Shown here: positions 8,014 through 17,972 of the stretch, piece by piece
How positions within the stretch are numbered: the stretch's first letter is position 1
Layout: each line of letters begins with the position of its first letter
Assembly: GCF_900091505.1 (NCBI RefSeq)
Contig: NZ_LT607409.1
Coordinates: 62,001 to 126,000, forward strand
DNA from: Micromonospora chokoriensis
Lineage (GTDB): Bacteria > Actinomycetota > Actinomycetes > Mycobacteriales > Micromonosporaceae
DNA length: 64,000 bases
Direction: 5' to 3'
Translations under genes and position numbers: made by a program
Notes under the pieces: model-generated
Databases searched by the model: none
The model's input: the letters and a program-made list of their open reading frames with translations, nothing else
Told to the model about the DNA's origin: nothing

Positions 8014-9297
8014 GTGCCAGCAGAACCCGTCGCACCGCCCGCCGTCACAGACGACGATCCCGGCGGCCGTCTGGTCCGTCGCCTGGTGGCGGTGGTGGCC
8101 CTGCTCGCCGTGCTGCCGGCGCTCTACCTGCCCGGCCTCGTGCACAACTTCTTTGACCTCAAGATCTACATGTCCGCCATGGACTGGTGGCGCGTCGGCC
8201 ACCCGCTCTACGACTACGTCCAACCGGACCGGGTGCAGGGCGAGCTGTACTTCACCTACCCGCCGTTCAGCGCGCTGCTGCTGTGGCCGTTCGGTCTGCT
8301 GAGGCTGGGCGTCACCGTGGCGATCTTCACGGTGCTCACCGTGCTCGCCGTGGTGCTCACCACCCGCTGGCTGGTGCTGCCGGTGATCGCCCGGCACGGC
8401 CTGCCGCGCACGTTCACACTGGTCGCCGCCGTGCTGCTGGTGCTGGCCGTGGAGAGCATCCGCGAGACGATCACCTTCGGCCAGATCAACATGCTGCTGG
8501 TCGTGCTGATCCTGGCCGACCTGCTGTTCGCCGTGCCGCAGGCGCGACGGTGGGCCGGGGTGGGTGTGGGGCTGGCGACGGCCCTCAAGCTCTTCCCCGG
8601 CATCTTCATCGTGTACCTGCTGGCCACCCGGCGGTGGCGGGCCGCAGCGGTGGCCGGCGCGACCGCGGCGGCGGCGACGCTGCTCGCGGCCGCGATCGCC
8701 CCCGGCGACTCGTGGCGGTTCTGGACGCAGGAGCTGTGGGACACCGAGCGGGTCGGACGCACCGACATCGTCGGCAACCAGTCGCTGTTCGGTCTGCTCA
8801 GCAGGTTCACCGCACCGGAGAAGCCGGACCGGCTGCTCTGGCTGCTGCTGGTCGCCGCGGTCGCCGCCTACGGGCTGTGGCGGGCCACCCGCGCCGCCCG
8901 GGCCGGTGACGCGTTGACGGGCCTGACGCTGACCGGTCTGGTGGGGGCTTTGGCGAGCCCGATCACCTGGACCCACCACATCTACTGGTTCGTGCCGGCG
9001 GTGGTGCTGCTCGTCGACGCGGCGCTGAGCGCCGATCGGCCGGACGAGGCGGGTCGGCGCTGGTGGTCGGCCACACTCGCGCTGGTCACCACCGTCGTGA
9101 TCGTCTACGGGGTGGTGACGTTCCAGAAATGGGGAGCGGGTGTGATCCGTACCCACGACCCGGTGGACTTCGTCGCGCAGAACACCTACGTGCTGCTCAG
9201 CCTGCTGCTGCTGGCGGCTCTGCCGATCCGGTCGACGCCCGCGACGGAAAATCGCACCAAATGGACAGATCTCTCGACTAGCCGCGATCAGCGCTAA
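8014..9297 (+). CDS. GT87-type polyprenyl-phosphate-mannose-dependent mannosyltransferase
   Basis: The 427-aa polytopic membrane protein has about ten helices and the DUF2029/GT87 signature (NFFDLKIYMSAMDWW; LYFTYPPFSALLLWP; ETITFGQINMLLVVLILAD). Family members use polyprenyl-phosphate-mannose on the outer leaflet to add alpha-1,2-mannose to phosphatidylinositol mannosides or related lipoglycans. The acceptor here cannot be read from sequence. The GTG start at 8014 is the only one fitting the N-terminus. Convergent with ycnI across a strong hairpin. Confidence 0.85.
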   Translation: MPAEPVAPPAVTDDDPGGRLVRRLVAVVALLAVLPALYLPGLVHNFFDLKIYMSAMDWWRVGHPLYDYVQPDRVQGELYFTYPPFSALLLWPFGLLRLGVTVAIFTVLTVLAVVLTTRWLVLPVIARHGLPRTFTLVAAVLLVLAVESIRETITFGQINMLLVVLILADLLFAVPQARRWAGVGVGLATALKLFPGIFIVYLLATRRWRAAAVAGATAAAATLLAAAIAPGDSWRFWTQELWDTERVGRTDIVGNQSLFGLLSRFTAPEKPDRLLWLLLVAAVAAYGLWRATRAARAGDALTGLTLTGLVGALASPITWTHHIYWFVPAVVLLVDAALSADRPDEAGRRWWSATLALVTTVVIVYGVVTFQKWGAGVIRTHDPVDFVAQNTYVLLSLLLLAALPIRSTPATENRTKWTDLSTSRDQR

Positions 9298-9350
9298 TCT
9301 GACCTCATCTACCTCAAGCGTCGCTCGGGTAGCACCGCTCCCCCGGTGAA

Positions 9351-9385
9351 GGTGGCCCTCCGCGTCGGCAGCGCGGAGGGCCACC
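9351..9385. terminator. Bidirectional terminator hairpin between convergent genes
   Basis: GGTGGCCCTCCGCG (9351-9364) and CGCGGAGGGCCACC (9372-9385) form a perfect 14-bp stem with a 7-nt loop between the convergent mannosyltransferase and ycnI. No clear T-run. Confidence 0.75.
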
Positions 9386-9471
9386 TGCCCGTCGAGGCGC
9401 AGCACCGCGGGCCCCGGAAACACGCCGGCCCGCCCGGTGGTGTCCGGACGGGCCAGCGGGTCGCGGTGGGG

Positions 9472-10209
9472 TCAGGCCTTGGCGACCGGCTCCCGGCGGG
9501 TCCGCGTGAACGACAGACCGCCCAGCACCAGGCCGGCCAGCCCGGCGACGAGACCCGCCACGCCGAGGCCGACAGCGAGGCCGTTGCCGTCGTCGTCATC
9601 GTCGTCGTCGGGGGTCGCGACGGCGGCAGCGGTCGGCGTGGCCGCGCCCCCCTGCGGGGCGGCAGCCGCCAGGGTGAGCACCGGCGCCGGGTGCTCCGGC
9701 TCCTCACCACCCGGGGTCGGATCGTCGATCCACCGCGAGATGGTGCCGTCCGAGTAGGTCTGCAGGACCTTGAAGACCATCGTGTCGACCTTCGGCAGCG
9801 GCCCCATCGAGACGGGGAACTCCTGGAACTGCCCCGGCTTCACCGCCGCGTCACCGGTGGCCGTCCAGGTGATCTTGGAGACCGCCTCGGTGAGCTGGCT
9901 GCCGTGCACCTCGATCGGCGGGTCCACCTTGCGCTTCTCCGTCGCCACCGTCCAGCCCGGCACCGGCATCGTCGACACCGAGCCGACCGGGGCGTTCTCC
10001 GGCAGCACCACCTCCAGCTTGTTGGTCGAGGCGGTGTCGCTCTCGTTGGGCACCCGGAACGCCACCCGCGCGTAGCCGCCCTGGGTCGCCTCCTTCGGGT
10101 TCACCGTGACGTGGGCGGACGCCGGTCCGGCGAAGCCGAGCACAGCGGTGGCGGCGGCGGTGATCGCCAGGGCGGCAGCGGCGGTTGCGGTACGCCGGAA
10201 TCGGGTCAT
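9472..10209 (-). CDS. ycnI: YcnI-family copper-binding exported protein
   Basis: This 245-aa protein belongs to the YcnI (DUF1775) family, a membrane-anchored copper-binding module usually beside CopC/CopD. Signal peptide cleavage after ...GPASA leaves an N-terminal His (HVTVNPKEA), the conserved Cu ligand. A beta-sandwich follows, then a poly-Asp linker (DDDDDDD) and one C-terminal transmembrane helix. ATG 10209 is chosen for the signal peptide; the frame runs open far upstream but only as shadow. It lies 17 bases behind copCD on the same strand, so the two are co-transcribed. Proposed role: extracytoplasmic copper chaperone or storage. Confidence 0.92.
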   Translation of the reverse strand: MTRFRRTATAAAALAITAAATAVLGFAGPASAHVTVNPKEATQGGYARVAFRVPNESDTASTNKLEVVLPENAPVGSVSTMPVPGWTVATEKRKVDPPIEVHGSQLTEAVSKITWTATGDAAVKPGQFQEFPVSMGPLPKVDTMVFKVLQTYSDGTISRWIDDPTPGGEEPEHPAPVLTLAAAAPQGGAATPTAAAVATPDDDDDDDGNGLAVGLGVAGLVAGLAGLVLGGLSFTRTRREPVAKA

Positions 10210-10226
10210 GGGTTTCGCGGACCTCT

Positions 10227-11885
10227 CTAACGGATGGGCACGGTGGCGGTCACCGTGGCCTGGTCGATGTCGGTCGTACGGGCGGTGATCTTCAATTGCC
10301 ACTCGCCGGCGGCCGGCAGGCTGATGTCGCCGTAGGCGTGGTTGTCGGTCAACGGCAGCAACGGGACCTCGATCGGCTCGATCCCGGCCGAGGGCAGTGC
10401 CGCTGTCGCCCGCCACTCCTTGACCGGCAGCGGCAGGTTGTCCTTGCTGTACGCGTACAGGTGGATCGAGTTGTTGCCCCGCTCGGCCGGGCTCAGCTCG
10501 ACCTGCATGGTGAAGAGCGTGCTGGTCAACGAGGTGGTGAACTGACCGGCCGAGACGTCGGACGACTCGGCGGAGGCGGTCCGCGCGGGCGGCGTCTGCA
10601 CCAGCGTCGCGGACAGGCCCAGCACCACCGCCGTGACCGCCAACTCCACCCAGACCGCCCGCCGGACCGGGACGGGGCGCTGTGCCGCGACCCGGCTGCG
10701 CACCAACTGCCGGGAGTACGCGGCCACGCCGATCACCACCGCGAACAGCGCGATCTTGGCCAGCAGCAGCCGACCGTAGGTGGTGCTGACCAGCGCCTGC
10801 GGGGTGGCCACCTCGATCAGCGCCTGGACGGTGCCGCCGAGCAGCAGGGCCGAGACGGCGAGCGCCGCCCAGCGGGACCAGATCGGCAGGATCGCGCTCA
10901 ACTCCCGCTCGTCGGCCTGACGTAGCAGGAACACGGCGAGCATGAGCAGGCCGCCCAGCCATACCGCCATGCTGCCGAGGTGGACCGCGTCGACCACGAC
11001 GGAGACCGCCGGCGCCGGGGAGGCCGCCGGGTGCCCGGCCAGCGGCCAGGTCAGCAGGGCGGCGACGCCGAGCACAGCCAGGATGATCGCGTCGGTGCGG
11101 CCGGCCGGGCGGGCCAGCAGCGGCCGGAGCAGGAAGACGGAGGCCGCCAGCAGACCGAGCCGGACCAGGTGGGCGGCCCCGAACGGGCTGCCGAAGACGG
11201 TGCCGAACCCCTCGCCGGTCACCTCGAAGAGACCACCGCCGCCCGTGTACGGCACCTGCAACCACAGGTCGGCGAGGGTGGCGACGGTGACCAGGCCGAG
11301 GCCGGTCCAGGCCAGCCGGGTCGGTCCGCGCCGGGACAGCCGCTGCGGCCACAGCGCGGCGAGCACCAGCACCGGCCCGACCAGCAGCACCAGGCCCGCG
11401 TAGCCGAGGAACCGGGCCACCTTCACGGCGGCGCTCACCACCGGGTCGGCGCGACTGTCGTCCCCACCGGAGTCGGTCGGCGGCGTCGACGGCGCACCCA
11501 CCGAGTAGGTGAACGCGCCGGACACCGGGTGGCTGTCGGCGGAGATCACCCGGAAGCTCACCAGGTAGGTGCCACGACCGGCGTCCGGGCTCACCGGGAT
11601 CGTCACGACGGTGTTGTCGAAGGCCGGCTCACCCCGGTCGGCCCGGGAGCCGTCCGGAGCGATGATCCTGATCTTGCCGGGCACCTTCCGGACCGACTCG
11701 CTGAATGTGAGGACCACCTCGGACGGCCCGCTCGGCACGACCGAGGAGGCAGCCGGGCTGCTGCTCTGCAGCACCGCGTGGGCGCTCGCGGAGGTGGCCG
11801 GCGCGATCAGCAGAGCGCCGACGGTGACCAGCAGGCCGGCGGCGACAGCCAGCCGGGCGAGCCAGCGGCGGGGGGCGACAGTCAT
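10227..11885 (-). CDS. copCD: CopC-CopD fusion, copper resistance/uptake protein
   Basis: A 552-aa fusion with a signal peptide ending in SASA and a mature N-terminal His (HAVLQSSSP), then a CopC beta-barrel with the second copper-ligand motif DSHPVSG. A CopD membrane domain of about eight helices and a C-terminal extracytoplasmic beta domain follow. YcnJ of Bacillus has the same plan and is linked to copper import. ATG 11885 is favoured; ATG 11894 is possible and neither has a strong SD. It begins the copCD-ycnI operon, divergent from an ECF sigma factor gene, suggesting joint copper control. Confidence 0.92.
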   Translation of the reverse strand: MTVAPRRWLARLAVAAGLLVTVGALLIAPATSASAHAVLQSSSPAASSVVPSGPSEVVLTFSESVRKVPGKIRIIAPDGSRADRGEPAFDNTVVTIPVSPDAGRGTYLVSFRVISADSHPVSGAFTYSVGAPSTPPTDSGGDDSRADPVVSAAVKVARFLGYAGLVLLVGPVLVLAALWPQRLSRRGPTRLAWTGLGLVTVATLADLWLQVPYTGGGGLFEVTGEGFGTVFGSPFGAAHLVRLGLLAASVFLLRPLLARPAGRTDAIILAVLGVAALLTWPLAGHPAASPAPAVSVVVDAVHLGSMAVWLGGLLMLAVFLLRQADERELSAILPIWSRWAALAVSALLLGGTVQALIEVATPQALVSTTYGRLLLAKIALFAVVIGVAAYSRQLVRSRVAAQRPVPVRRAVWVELAVTAVVLGLSATLVQTPPARTASAESSDVSAGQFTTSLTSTLFTMQVELSPAERGNNSIHLYAYSKDNLPLPVKEWRATAALPSAGIEPIEVPLLPLTDNHAYGDISLPAAGEWQLKITARTTDIDQATVTATVPIR

Positions 11886-12096
11886 GGCAGCCATGGTCGC
11901 CGACAGGTGTGGATCTCGGCGACCCGAGTCGGGCGGAGGGCTCAACTCTGCTCAGCCGCCAGCGCCGCGCGTGAGGGATCGCGTGTCATGAGGAGGTAGT
12001 CGGTCCGCGATGGGGAAAAGTTCCCGGCGTGGCGCAGACCATCCACGGGCCGAAGGGCCCTGTCGCTCGGCCGAGCGGCGCGTATCGTGGTTTGTC

Positions 12097-12720
12097 GTGA
12101 TCCCCGTCCCGCGTGACACCGGTTCCGCCGGTCCGGCCGAGCCGGCCGACGACGTCGCCCGGGACCGGTCCACGGAGCCGGTCGGTGTCGCCCGGGACCA
12201 GGCCACCGAGTGGGCGCTCAGCGCGCGACACGGCGACCCGACCGCCCAGGCCGCGTTCGTCCGGCTGACCCAGGCCGAGGTCTGGCGTTTCGCCGCCGCC
12301 CTGATCGACCCGGACAGCGCCGACGACCTGACCCAGGAGACATACCTGCGGGCGTTCCGGGCGCTGCCCGCGTTCGAGGGCCGCTCCAGCGCCCGCACCT
12401 GGCTGCTCGGCATCGCGCGCCGGGCCTGCGCCGACCACCTGCGCACGGTGATCCGCCGCCGTCGGCTCGACGAGCGGCTGATGGCGAACGCGTACACCGA
12501 CCGTCCGCACCCGGACCCGTCCGGGCAGCTCGGCGCCACCGACCTGGTCCGCCGGCTCAGCGCCGAGCGGCGCTCCGCGTTCGTGCTCACCCAACTACTC
12601 GGTCTGTCGTACGCCGAGGCGGCAGCCGTCGAGGGGGTGCCGGTGGGCACCATCCGGTCCCGGGTGGCCCGGGCCCGTGACGAGCTGGTCGAGGCGGTCG
12701 GCGACGCCCTGGCCGGCTGA
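12097..12720 (+). CDS. sigC: ECF RNA polymerase sigma factor, SigC-like
   Basis: A sigma-70 family ECF protein of about 207 aa from the GTG at 12097. Region 2 is visible as DDLTQETYLRAFRALPAFEGRSSARTWL split over helices, with the region 4 HTH at LLGLSYAEAAAVEGVPVGTIRSRVARAR. The best remembered match is the SigC group of mycobacteria and relatives. There is no SD before the GTG and an ATG in the same frame exists at 12010, so the start is uncertain. No anti-sigma gene follows. Divergent from copCD and followed by MauE-like and DsbA-like genes. M. tuberculosis SigC has been tied to copper acquisition, which fits this context. Confidence 0.88.
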   Translation: MIPVPRDTGSAGPAEPADDVARDRSTEPVGVARDQATEWALSARHGDPTAQAAFVRLTQAEVWRFAAALIDPDSADDLTQETYLRAFRALPAFEGRSSARTWLLGIARRACADHLRTVIRRRRLDERLMANAYTDRPHPDPSGQLGATDLVRRLSAERRSAFVLTQLLGLSYAEAAAVEGVPVGTIRSRVARARDELVEAVGDALAG

Positions 12721-12752
12721 TCCCGGAACTTCCGGCGGAGACGGAACGACAC

Positions 12753-13268
12753 ATGAGCGTGACTGCACCTCCCGGCCGTTGGCCTGTGCTCCGGCCCTGG
12801 CTCGGCACTGCGGCCCGGCTCGGCCTCGCCGCCGTCTGGCTCGTCGCCGGCGCGTCGAAGGTCGGTGACCTGGCCGCCTCCGGGCGGGCGGTGAACGCGT
12901 ACCAGGTGATGCCGTACGACGTGGCGACGGTGATCGGCGCGGCCCTGCCCTTCGTCGAACTGGCGCTGGGCGTGCTGCTGCTGGTGGGGCTGGCCACCCG
13001 GCTCGTCGCCGGGGTGTCCGCCGCGCTGCTGGTGGTCTTCATCGCGGGGATCGCGTCGGCCTGGGCGCGCGGGCTGGCCATCGACTGCGGCTGCTTCGGC
13101 AGCGGCGGGCAGTTGGCCGAGGGACAGGCCCCCAGTTATCTCCCGGAGATCCTCCGGGACCTGGGATTCTTGGTATTGGCCGGATTTCTGCTGATCTGGC
13201 CACGTACGCCGGTGTCGGTGGACGGGTGGTTGGCCGGCGAGCCCGCTGTGGAGGACGAGGATGAGTAG
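12753..13268 (+). CDS. MauE/DoxX-family membrane protein
   Basis: A 171-aa protein with four predicted helices and a DCGCFG motif (C112, C114) in the last loop, as in MauE-type and DoxX-like proteins that work with a thioredoxin partner in disulfide handling. It overlaps the next gene, a DsbA-like thioredoxin, by 8 bases, which supports functional coupling: the membrane protein would relay electrons or oxidise the periplasmic-side thioredoxin. Starts with ATG 12753 after GGCGGAGACGG. Confidence 0.85.
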   Translation: MSVTAPPGRWPVLRPWLGTAARLGLAAVWLVAGASKVGDLAASGRAVNAYQVMPYDVATVIGAALPFVELALGVLLLVGLATRLVAGVSAALLVVFIAGIASAWARGLAIDCGCFGSGGQLAEGQAPSYLPEILRDLGFLVLAGFLLIWPRTPVSVDGWLAGEPAVEDEDE

Positions 13269-13977
13269 TCGCAAGGGGCAGCGGGACGCCGCCCGGGTGG
13301 TCCGCGAGCAGCTCGCCCGCGAGCGGCGGCGTCGGCGCACGATCTGGGTCTCCGCCGCCGCGGTCGTCGTCCTGGTCATCGCCGGAGTCGCCGGATGGGC
13401 CATCTGGTCCAGCCAGCGCTCGGACACCTTCACCACCCCGCCCGGCGCGAACGCCGACGGCACCGGCATCGTCACCGGCCGCGGCCCGGTCACCGTCGAC
13501 GTCTACGAGGACTTCCTCTGCCCGGCCTGCAACCAGTTCGAGCAGACCAGCGGCGCGACACTCACCCAGCTGGCGACCGAGAACAAGGCCACTGTCGTCT
13601 ACCACCCGGTGGCGTACCTCAACCGCTTCTCCACCACCGAGTACTCCAGCCGCTCCTCGGCCGCCTCCGGCTGCGCGGCGGCCGGCGGCAAGTTCCGGGA
13701 GTACGCGTCGGCGCTCTTCGCCAAGCAACCGCCGGAGGGCAGCGCCGGTCTCGACAACGACGAGCTGATCGACATCGGCGTCGGGGTGGGACTCGACCGG
13801 GGCTCGTTCGCCGGCTGCGTCAAGGACGGCACGTACCGGACGTGGACCGAGCACGTCACCGACGAGGCCAGCCGGAGCAACGTCACCAGCACGCCGACCA
13901 TCCTGGTCAACGGCCAGCCGCTCGAAGACCGCAGCCCACAGGGCCTCAGCGCAGCCGTGGCGGCGGCCGGCAAGTGA
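13261..13977 (+). CDS. Membrane-anchored DsbA-like thioredoxin-fold protein
   Basis: The 238-aa protein has a basic cytoplasmic start, one helix (about 28-49) and an exported thioredoxin_4/DsbA-like domain with active site C87-P-A-C90 (FLCPACNQF). The cis-Pro motif is TSTPTILVNG. It probably introduces or isomerises disulfides in exported proteins, re-oxidised or reduced by the MauE-like neighbour. It overlaps the next gene by 4 bases (GTGA). Two further cysteines (in ASGCAAAGG and FAGCVKDG) are spaced as in related actinobacterial proteins. Confidence 0.9.
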   Translation: MSSRKGQRDAARVVREQLARERRRRRTIWVSAAAVVVLVIAGVAGWAIWSSQRSDTFTTPPGANADGTGIVTGRGPVTVDVYEDFLCPACNQFEQTSGATLTQLATENKATVVYHPVAYLNRFSTTEYSSRSSAASGCAAAGGKFREYASALFAKQPPEGSAGLDNDELIDIGVGVGLDRGSFAGCVKDGTYRTWTEHVTDEASRSNVTSTPTILVNGQPLEDRSPQGLSAAVAAAGK

Positions 13978-15069
13978 TCCGTACCCTGCTGACCCGCGCC
14001 GCGGTGGTCGTCGCCGCAGCCGGCGCGGCCACGGTGCTCACGGCGGCGCCGGCCGCCGCGCACGGCGCGGACGCCCCGGACGGCACCGACTACCGGACCA
14101 CGACCGCCGGGGTCGCGCCGGCGCGACAGGGGCTGGAGGTACGCGTCGTCGAGGCTGGCGCCCGACTGGAGCTGACCAACCGCACCGGCCGTGCCGTCGA
14201 GGTGATCGGCTACTCCGGCGAGCCGTACCTGCGGGTCGGCCCGGACGGGGTCTTCGAGAACACCCGCTCCCCCGCCACCTACCTGAACCGCACCCTGGCC
14301 GGAGACACCGCGCTGCCGCCGGAGGCCGACCCGGCCGCACCGCCGTCCTGGCGGCGGGTCGCCGACGGGCCCACGGTGCGCTGGCACGACCAACGGGCAC
14401 TGTGGCAGGAGGCGGGCCCTCCGGCGGCGGTACGCGCCGCGCCCGACCGCGAACACCGGGTACGGGACTGGACGGTCCCGCTACGCGACGGCGCGGACCC
14501 GGCGGTGATCAGCGGCACGCTCGACTGGGTGCCGCCACCGGACGCGTACACCTGGTGGGCGGTGACCATCGTCAGCGCCCTCGCGGTGGGGGCGCTCGGG
14601 CTGGTCGCCGCCGCCTCGGCGACCGGCGGTCGGGCGCTGTCCGCGCTGGGTGCGCTGCTGGTCGTCGGCGGCGCGGTAGCCGTGGTGTACCCGGTGGGGC
14701 GGGAGCTGGACGCCGGCGCCCAGGGGGTCGGCGGGGTGGTGCTCGGGCTGCTGTCCGGGCAGATCTGGTCGCTGCTCACCGGGCTCGGCGCGATCGCCGC
14801 CGGGTGGTACGCGTTGGCCCGCCGCACGGCCGCCGACTTCCCGGTGGCGCTGGCCGGGGCCTGCCTGGCGCTCTTCGCCGGCGCGGCGAACGCCGCCGTG
14901 TTCGCCCGGTCCATCGCGCCGGTGCCGTGGTCGCCCGGGATCGCCCGCCTCATGGTGGCGACGGTGCTGATCACCGGCGCCGGAGCGACGGCCGCCGGTG
15001 TCCTGCGCCTGCACGCCGCCTCGCGGGCCGCCACCCGTACGCCGCGCGGCGAGGACGCCGAGGAGCGGG

Positions 15070-15086
<17 letters not shown>
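13974..15086 (+). CDS. Signal-peptide-bearing polytopic membrane protein of unknown family
   Basis: A 370-aa protein from GTG 13974, translationally coupled (GTGA) to the DsbA-like gene. The signal peptide ends APAAAHG, leaving a His near the mature N-terminus, as in the copper proteins across the divide. An extracytoplasmic domain of about 180 residues rich in conserved aromatic/Arg motifs precedes about six helices. I do not recognise the family. Its position at the end of the sigma-MauE-DsbA operon suggests a part in copper handling or assembly of an exported metalloprotein. The last 17 bases overlap the convergent cbiO gene tail to tail. Confidence 0.75.
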
Positions 15087-15824
<738 letters not shown>

Positions 15825-15828
<4 letters not shown>

Positions 15829-16595
15829 GACAGTACGACGGCGGTGGCGGCGATGGAGGCCGCAAGCACCGGCACTGTCGCCGCCACCAACCACTGACCG
15901 ACGCTCGCCGCGCCCTCGCCCTGCCACACGACCGGCATCCGCCCGTTGTAGCCCCGGGACAGCATCGCCAGATAGACGCGCTCGCCGCGCTCGAAGGCGC
16001 GCAGGAACAGTGCCCCGATCCCGGCGGCGAAGCCGCGCAACTGCCACACGAAGCGCGGGTCGTCACCCCGGGACATCCGGGCCACCCGCATCCGCCGCGC
16101 CTCGCCGACCAGCACGTCCAGGTAGCGCAGCATGAACGTGGCGATCTGGGTGAGCACCTGCGGGCAGTGCAGCCGGTCCAGCCCCACGATCAGGTCGCGC
16201 GTGGTGGTGGTCGCCGCGAGCAGCAGCGAGGCGAGCACACCCAGGGTGCCCTTGGCCAGGATGTTCCACGCCCCGTGCAGCCCGTCCTCGGACAACCGCA
16301 GACCCAGCACCTCGACCCGGTCACCACTGCCGAGGAACGGCAGCGCGATGGCGAACAGCACGAACGGCACCTCGATCAGCGCCCGGCTGAGCAACCACCG
16401 CGGACCGACCCGGGCCAGCGCCGCCACCACGGCCACCAGCACCGCGTACGCGCCGAAGGCCCAGAACGCCTCGCGTGGGGTGGCCACCACGGCGATGGTG
16501 AAGACCACCATCGCCGCGATCTTGACCTCGGGCGGGAGCCGGTGCACCGGCGAGCCGGACTCGCGGTACAGCACATGCCCGTGACCGGCACCCAT
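15825..16595 (-). CDS. cbiQ: Cobalt/nickel ECF transporter T component CbiQ
   Basis: The 256-aa integral membrane T-component has the EcfT signatures ARMSRGDD and AMLSRGYNGRMP that couple helices to the ATPase. About five to six helices. It is fourth-from-promoter logic in a cbiM-cbiN-cbiQ-cbiO operon, with 18 bases to cbiN and a 4-base overlap with cbiO. Confidence 0.95.
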
Positions 16596-16613
16596 CTCCG
16601 CGTACTCCCTGGT

Positions 16614-17075
16614 TCAGCTGGCCGCGTCGGCGCGGCGTCGGACGTCGCCGTCGGACGACGCGGGCTCGGTGGTCGTGGTCTCATCCGGATCGGTCGGCGT
16701 GCCGCCCGCGACCGTCGTCCCGTCACCGTCGGTCGCCGTGCCGCCCCGGCGGCGCAGCAGCCAGAAGCCGCCGGCGCCGACCGCGAAGGTGACCAGGACG
16801 CCGAGCACCCCGGACAGGCCGGTGGAGACGAAGCTGTTCTCGATGCCGCGCACGCCGTAGTCGGCGAGCGGGCTGTCCCCCAACTCGTGGTCCTTCGCCT
16901 GCTGGGCCGGGCAGCTGCCGCCGACGATGGTGTCGTCGGCGTCGACGGTGCAGCCCTTCAGCAGCGAGGAGTCCAACCCGTCCGGGTGGGACGAGGCGTA
17001 GTTGCTGACCACACCGGCGAGCAGCAGCGCGACCAGCAGACCGCCGGCCAGGAAGGCCCAGGAACGGTTCTTCAT
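16614..17075 (-). CDS. cbiN: CbiN-like/PDGLE-domain subunit of Co/Ni transporter
   Basis: A 153-aa protein with an N-terminal helix, a SHPDGLDSSLLKG segment (the PDGLE motif region) and a second helix (about 85-105), followed by a Thr/Asp-rich hydrophilic tail of about 40 residues. It is the auxiliary subunit that supports metal loading of CbiM. It overlaps cbiM by 4 bases. Confidence 0.9.
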   Translation of the reverse strand: MKNRSWAFLAGGLLVALLLAGVVSNYASSHPDGLDSSLLKGCTVDADDTIVGGSCPAQQAKDHELGDSPLADYGVRGIENSFVSTGLSGVLGVLVTFAVGAGGFWLLRRRGGTATDGDGTTVAGGTPTDPDETTTTEPASSDGDVRRRADAAS

Positions 17076-17773
17076 CGGACACCTCCGGCGACCGGGACAG
17101 CGGGGGTGGCGGGGGTACGCAGGGAGCGCAGCGCGTACACCAGGTCAGGTCGCACCTTCGCGACGGTGAGCACGGTGGTCGCGGTGATCAGGCCCTCGCC
17201 GATGCCGATGAGCAGGTGGGTTCCGGCCATCGTGCCGGCCAGGCCGGCCAGGTTGCCGCCCAGGTCGGTGGTGCCGCCCAGCCAGTACTGGACGACGAAG
17301 CCCTGGGAGGCGACCACCACGCTGAGCATCGCGGCGACGAACGCGGTCACCGACAGACCGGCGCGCGTCCGGGGCAGCACCCGCAGGAGCAGAGCGATCA
17401 GCAGGTACGCCGCGGCGGTGCCGAGCAGCGCCATGTTGGTGATGTTCAGGCCGAGCATCGCCACGCCGCCGTCGCCGAAGACCAGCGCCTGCACGACCAG
17501 CACCACCGACACGCAGAGCGCGCCGACCCACGGGCCGACGAGCATGGCGGCGAGCGCGCCACCGAGCAGGTGACCGCTCACACCGGCCGTGAAGATCGGA
17601 AAGTTGAGCATCTGGACGGCGAAGATGAACGCCGCCACGAGGCCGGCCATCGGGGCCAGCCGGTCGTCCAGGTCACGCCGGCCGCGCAGGACGCAGGCGG
17701 TCAGCCCGGCCAGTGCGAGCGCAGCGAAGATCGCTGCGACGGGACCGTCGATGATCCCGTTCGAGATGTGCAT
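17072..17773 (-). CDS. cbiM: Cobalt/nickel ECF transporter S component CbiM
   Basis: Substrate-binding membrane subunit of 233 aa. The mature N-terminus must be Met-His because the N-terminal amine and His2 bind the metal; the ATG at 17773 gives MHISNGIIDG and has GGAGA eight bases upstream, so the five-codon-longer start at 17788 is rejected. The second ligand region is NFPIFTAGVSGHLLGG. It is first in the operon cbiM-N-Q-O. No cobalamin gene or cobalamin riboswitch is visible nearby; an inverted repeat 80 bases upstream fits a Nur operator, favouring nickel as substrate. Confidence 0.95.
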   Translation of the reverse strand: MHISNGIIDGPVAAIFAALALAGLTACVLRGRRDLDDRLAPMAGLVAAFIFAVQMLNFPIFTAGVSGHLLGGALAAMLVGPWVGALCVSVVLVVQALVFGDGGVAMLGLNITNMALLGTAAAYLLIALLLRVLPRTRAGLSVTAFVAAMLSVVVASQGFVVQYWLGGTTDLGGNLAGLAGTMAGTHLLIGIGEGLITATTVLTVAKVRPDLVYALRSLRTPATPAVPVAGGVR

Positions 17774-17852
17774 CGCCAGTGTCTCCACGCGACCTCCCCA
17801 CGCGTCAGCGGGCCCGTGCGGACCGGCGTGGGTCAGCCTATTTCCCAGGCAT

Positions 17853-17879
17853 CGTTGTTGCCATAGCCTGGCAACAACG
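17853..17879. promoter_or_regulatory. Predicted Nur (nickel uptake regulator) operator
   Basis: Perfect 10-bp arms CGTTGTTGCC and GGCAACAACG around 7 bases. The centre reads TTGCCA-N5-TGGCAA, close to the Streptomyces Nur box tTGCaa-N5-ttGCAA (recalled consensus). It lies between divergent cbiM and bcp, about 80 bases from the cbiM start and about 94 from bcp. Ni-bound Nur would repress the transporter. Confidence 0.65.
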
Positions 17880-17972
17880 CGAGGTGTTGATCACCTTTCG
17901 CCAGGTGACGAATGCCCAGCTCAGGCGCACCGGCGGCGGCAGCGCGTCCCACCTCGGCGGTAGGGTCGGGCC

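Noticed and set aside
9472..11352. 626-aa ORF including ycnI
   Set aside because: The first 380 codons are shadow of copCD; the real gene starts at the signal peptide at 10209.
13395..13973. N-terminal extension of the membrane protein gene
   Set aside because: It lies inside the DsbA-like gene in another frame and reads as Arg/Gly-rich nonsense.
17774..17972. Cobalamin riboswitch upstream of cbiM
   Set aside because: The leader is short and has no B12-box-like sequence; an inverted repeat of Nur type explains regulation better.
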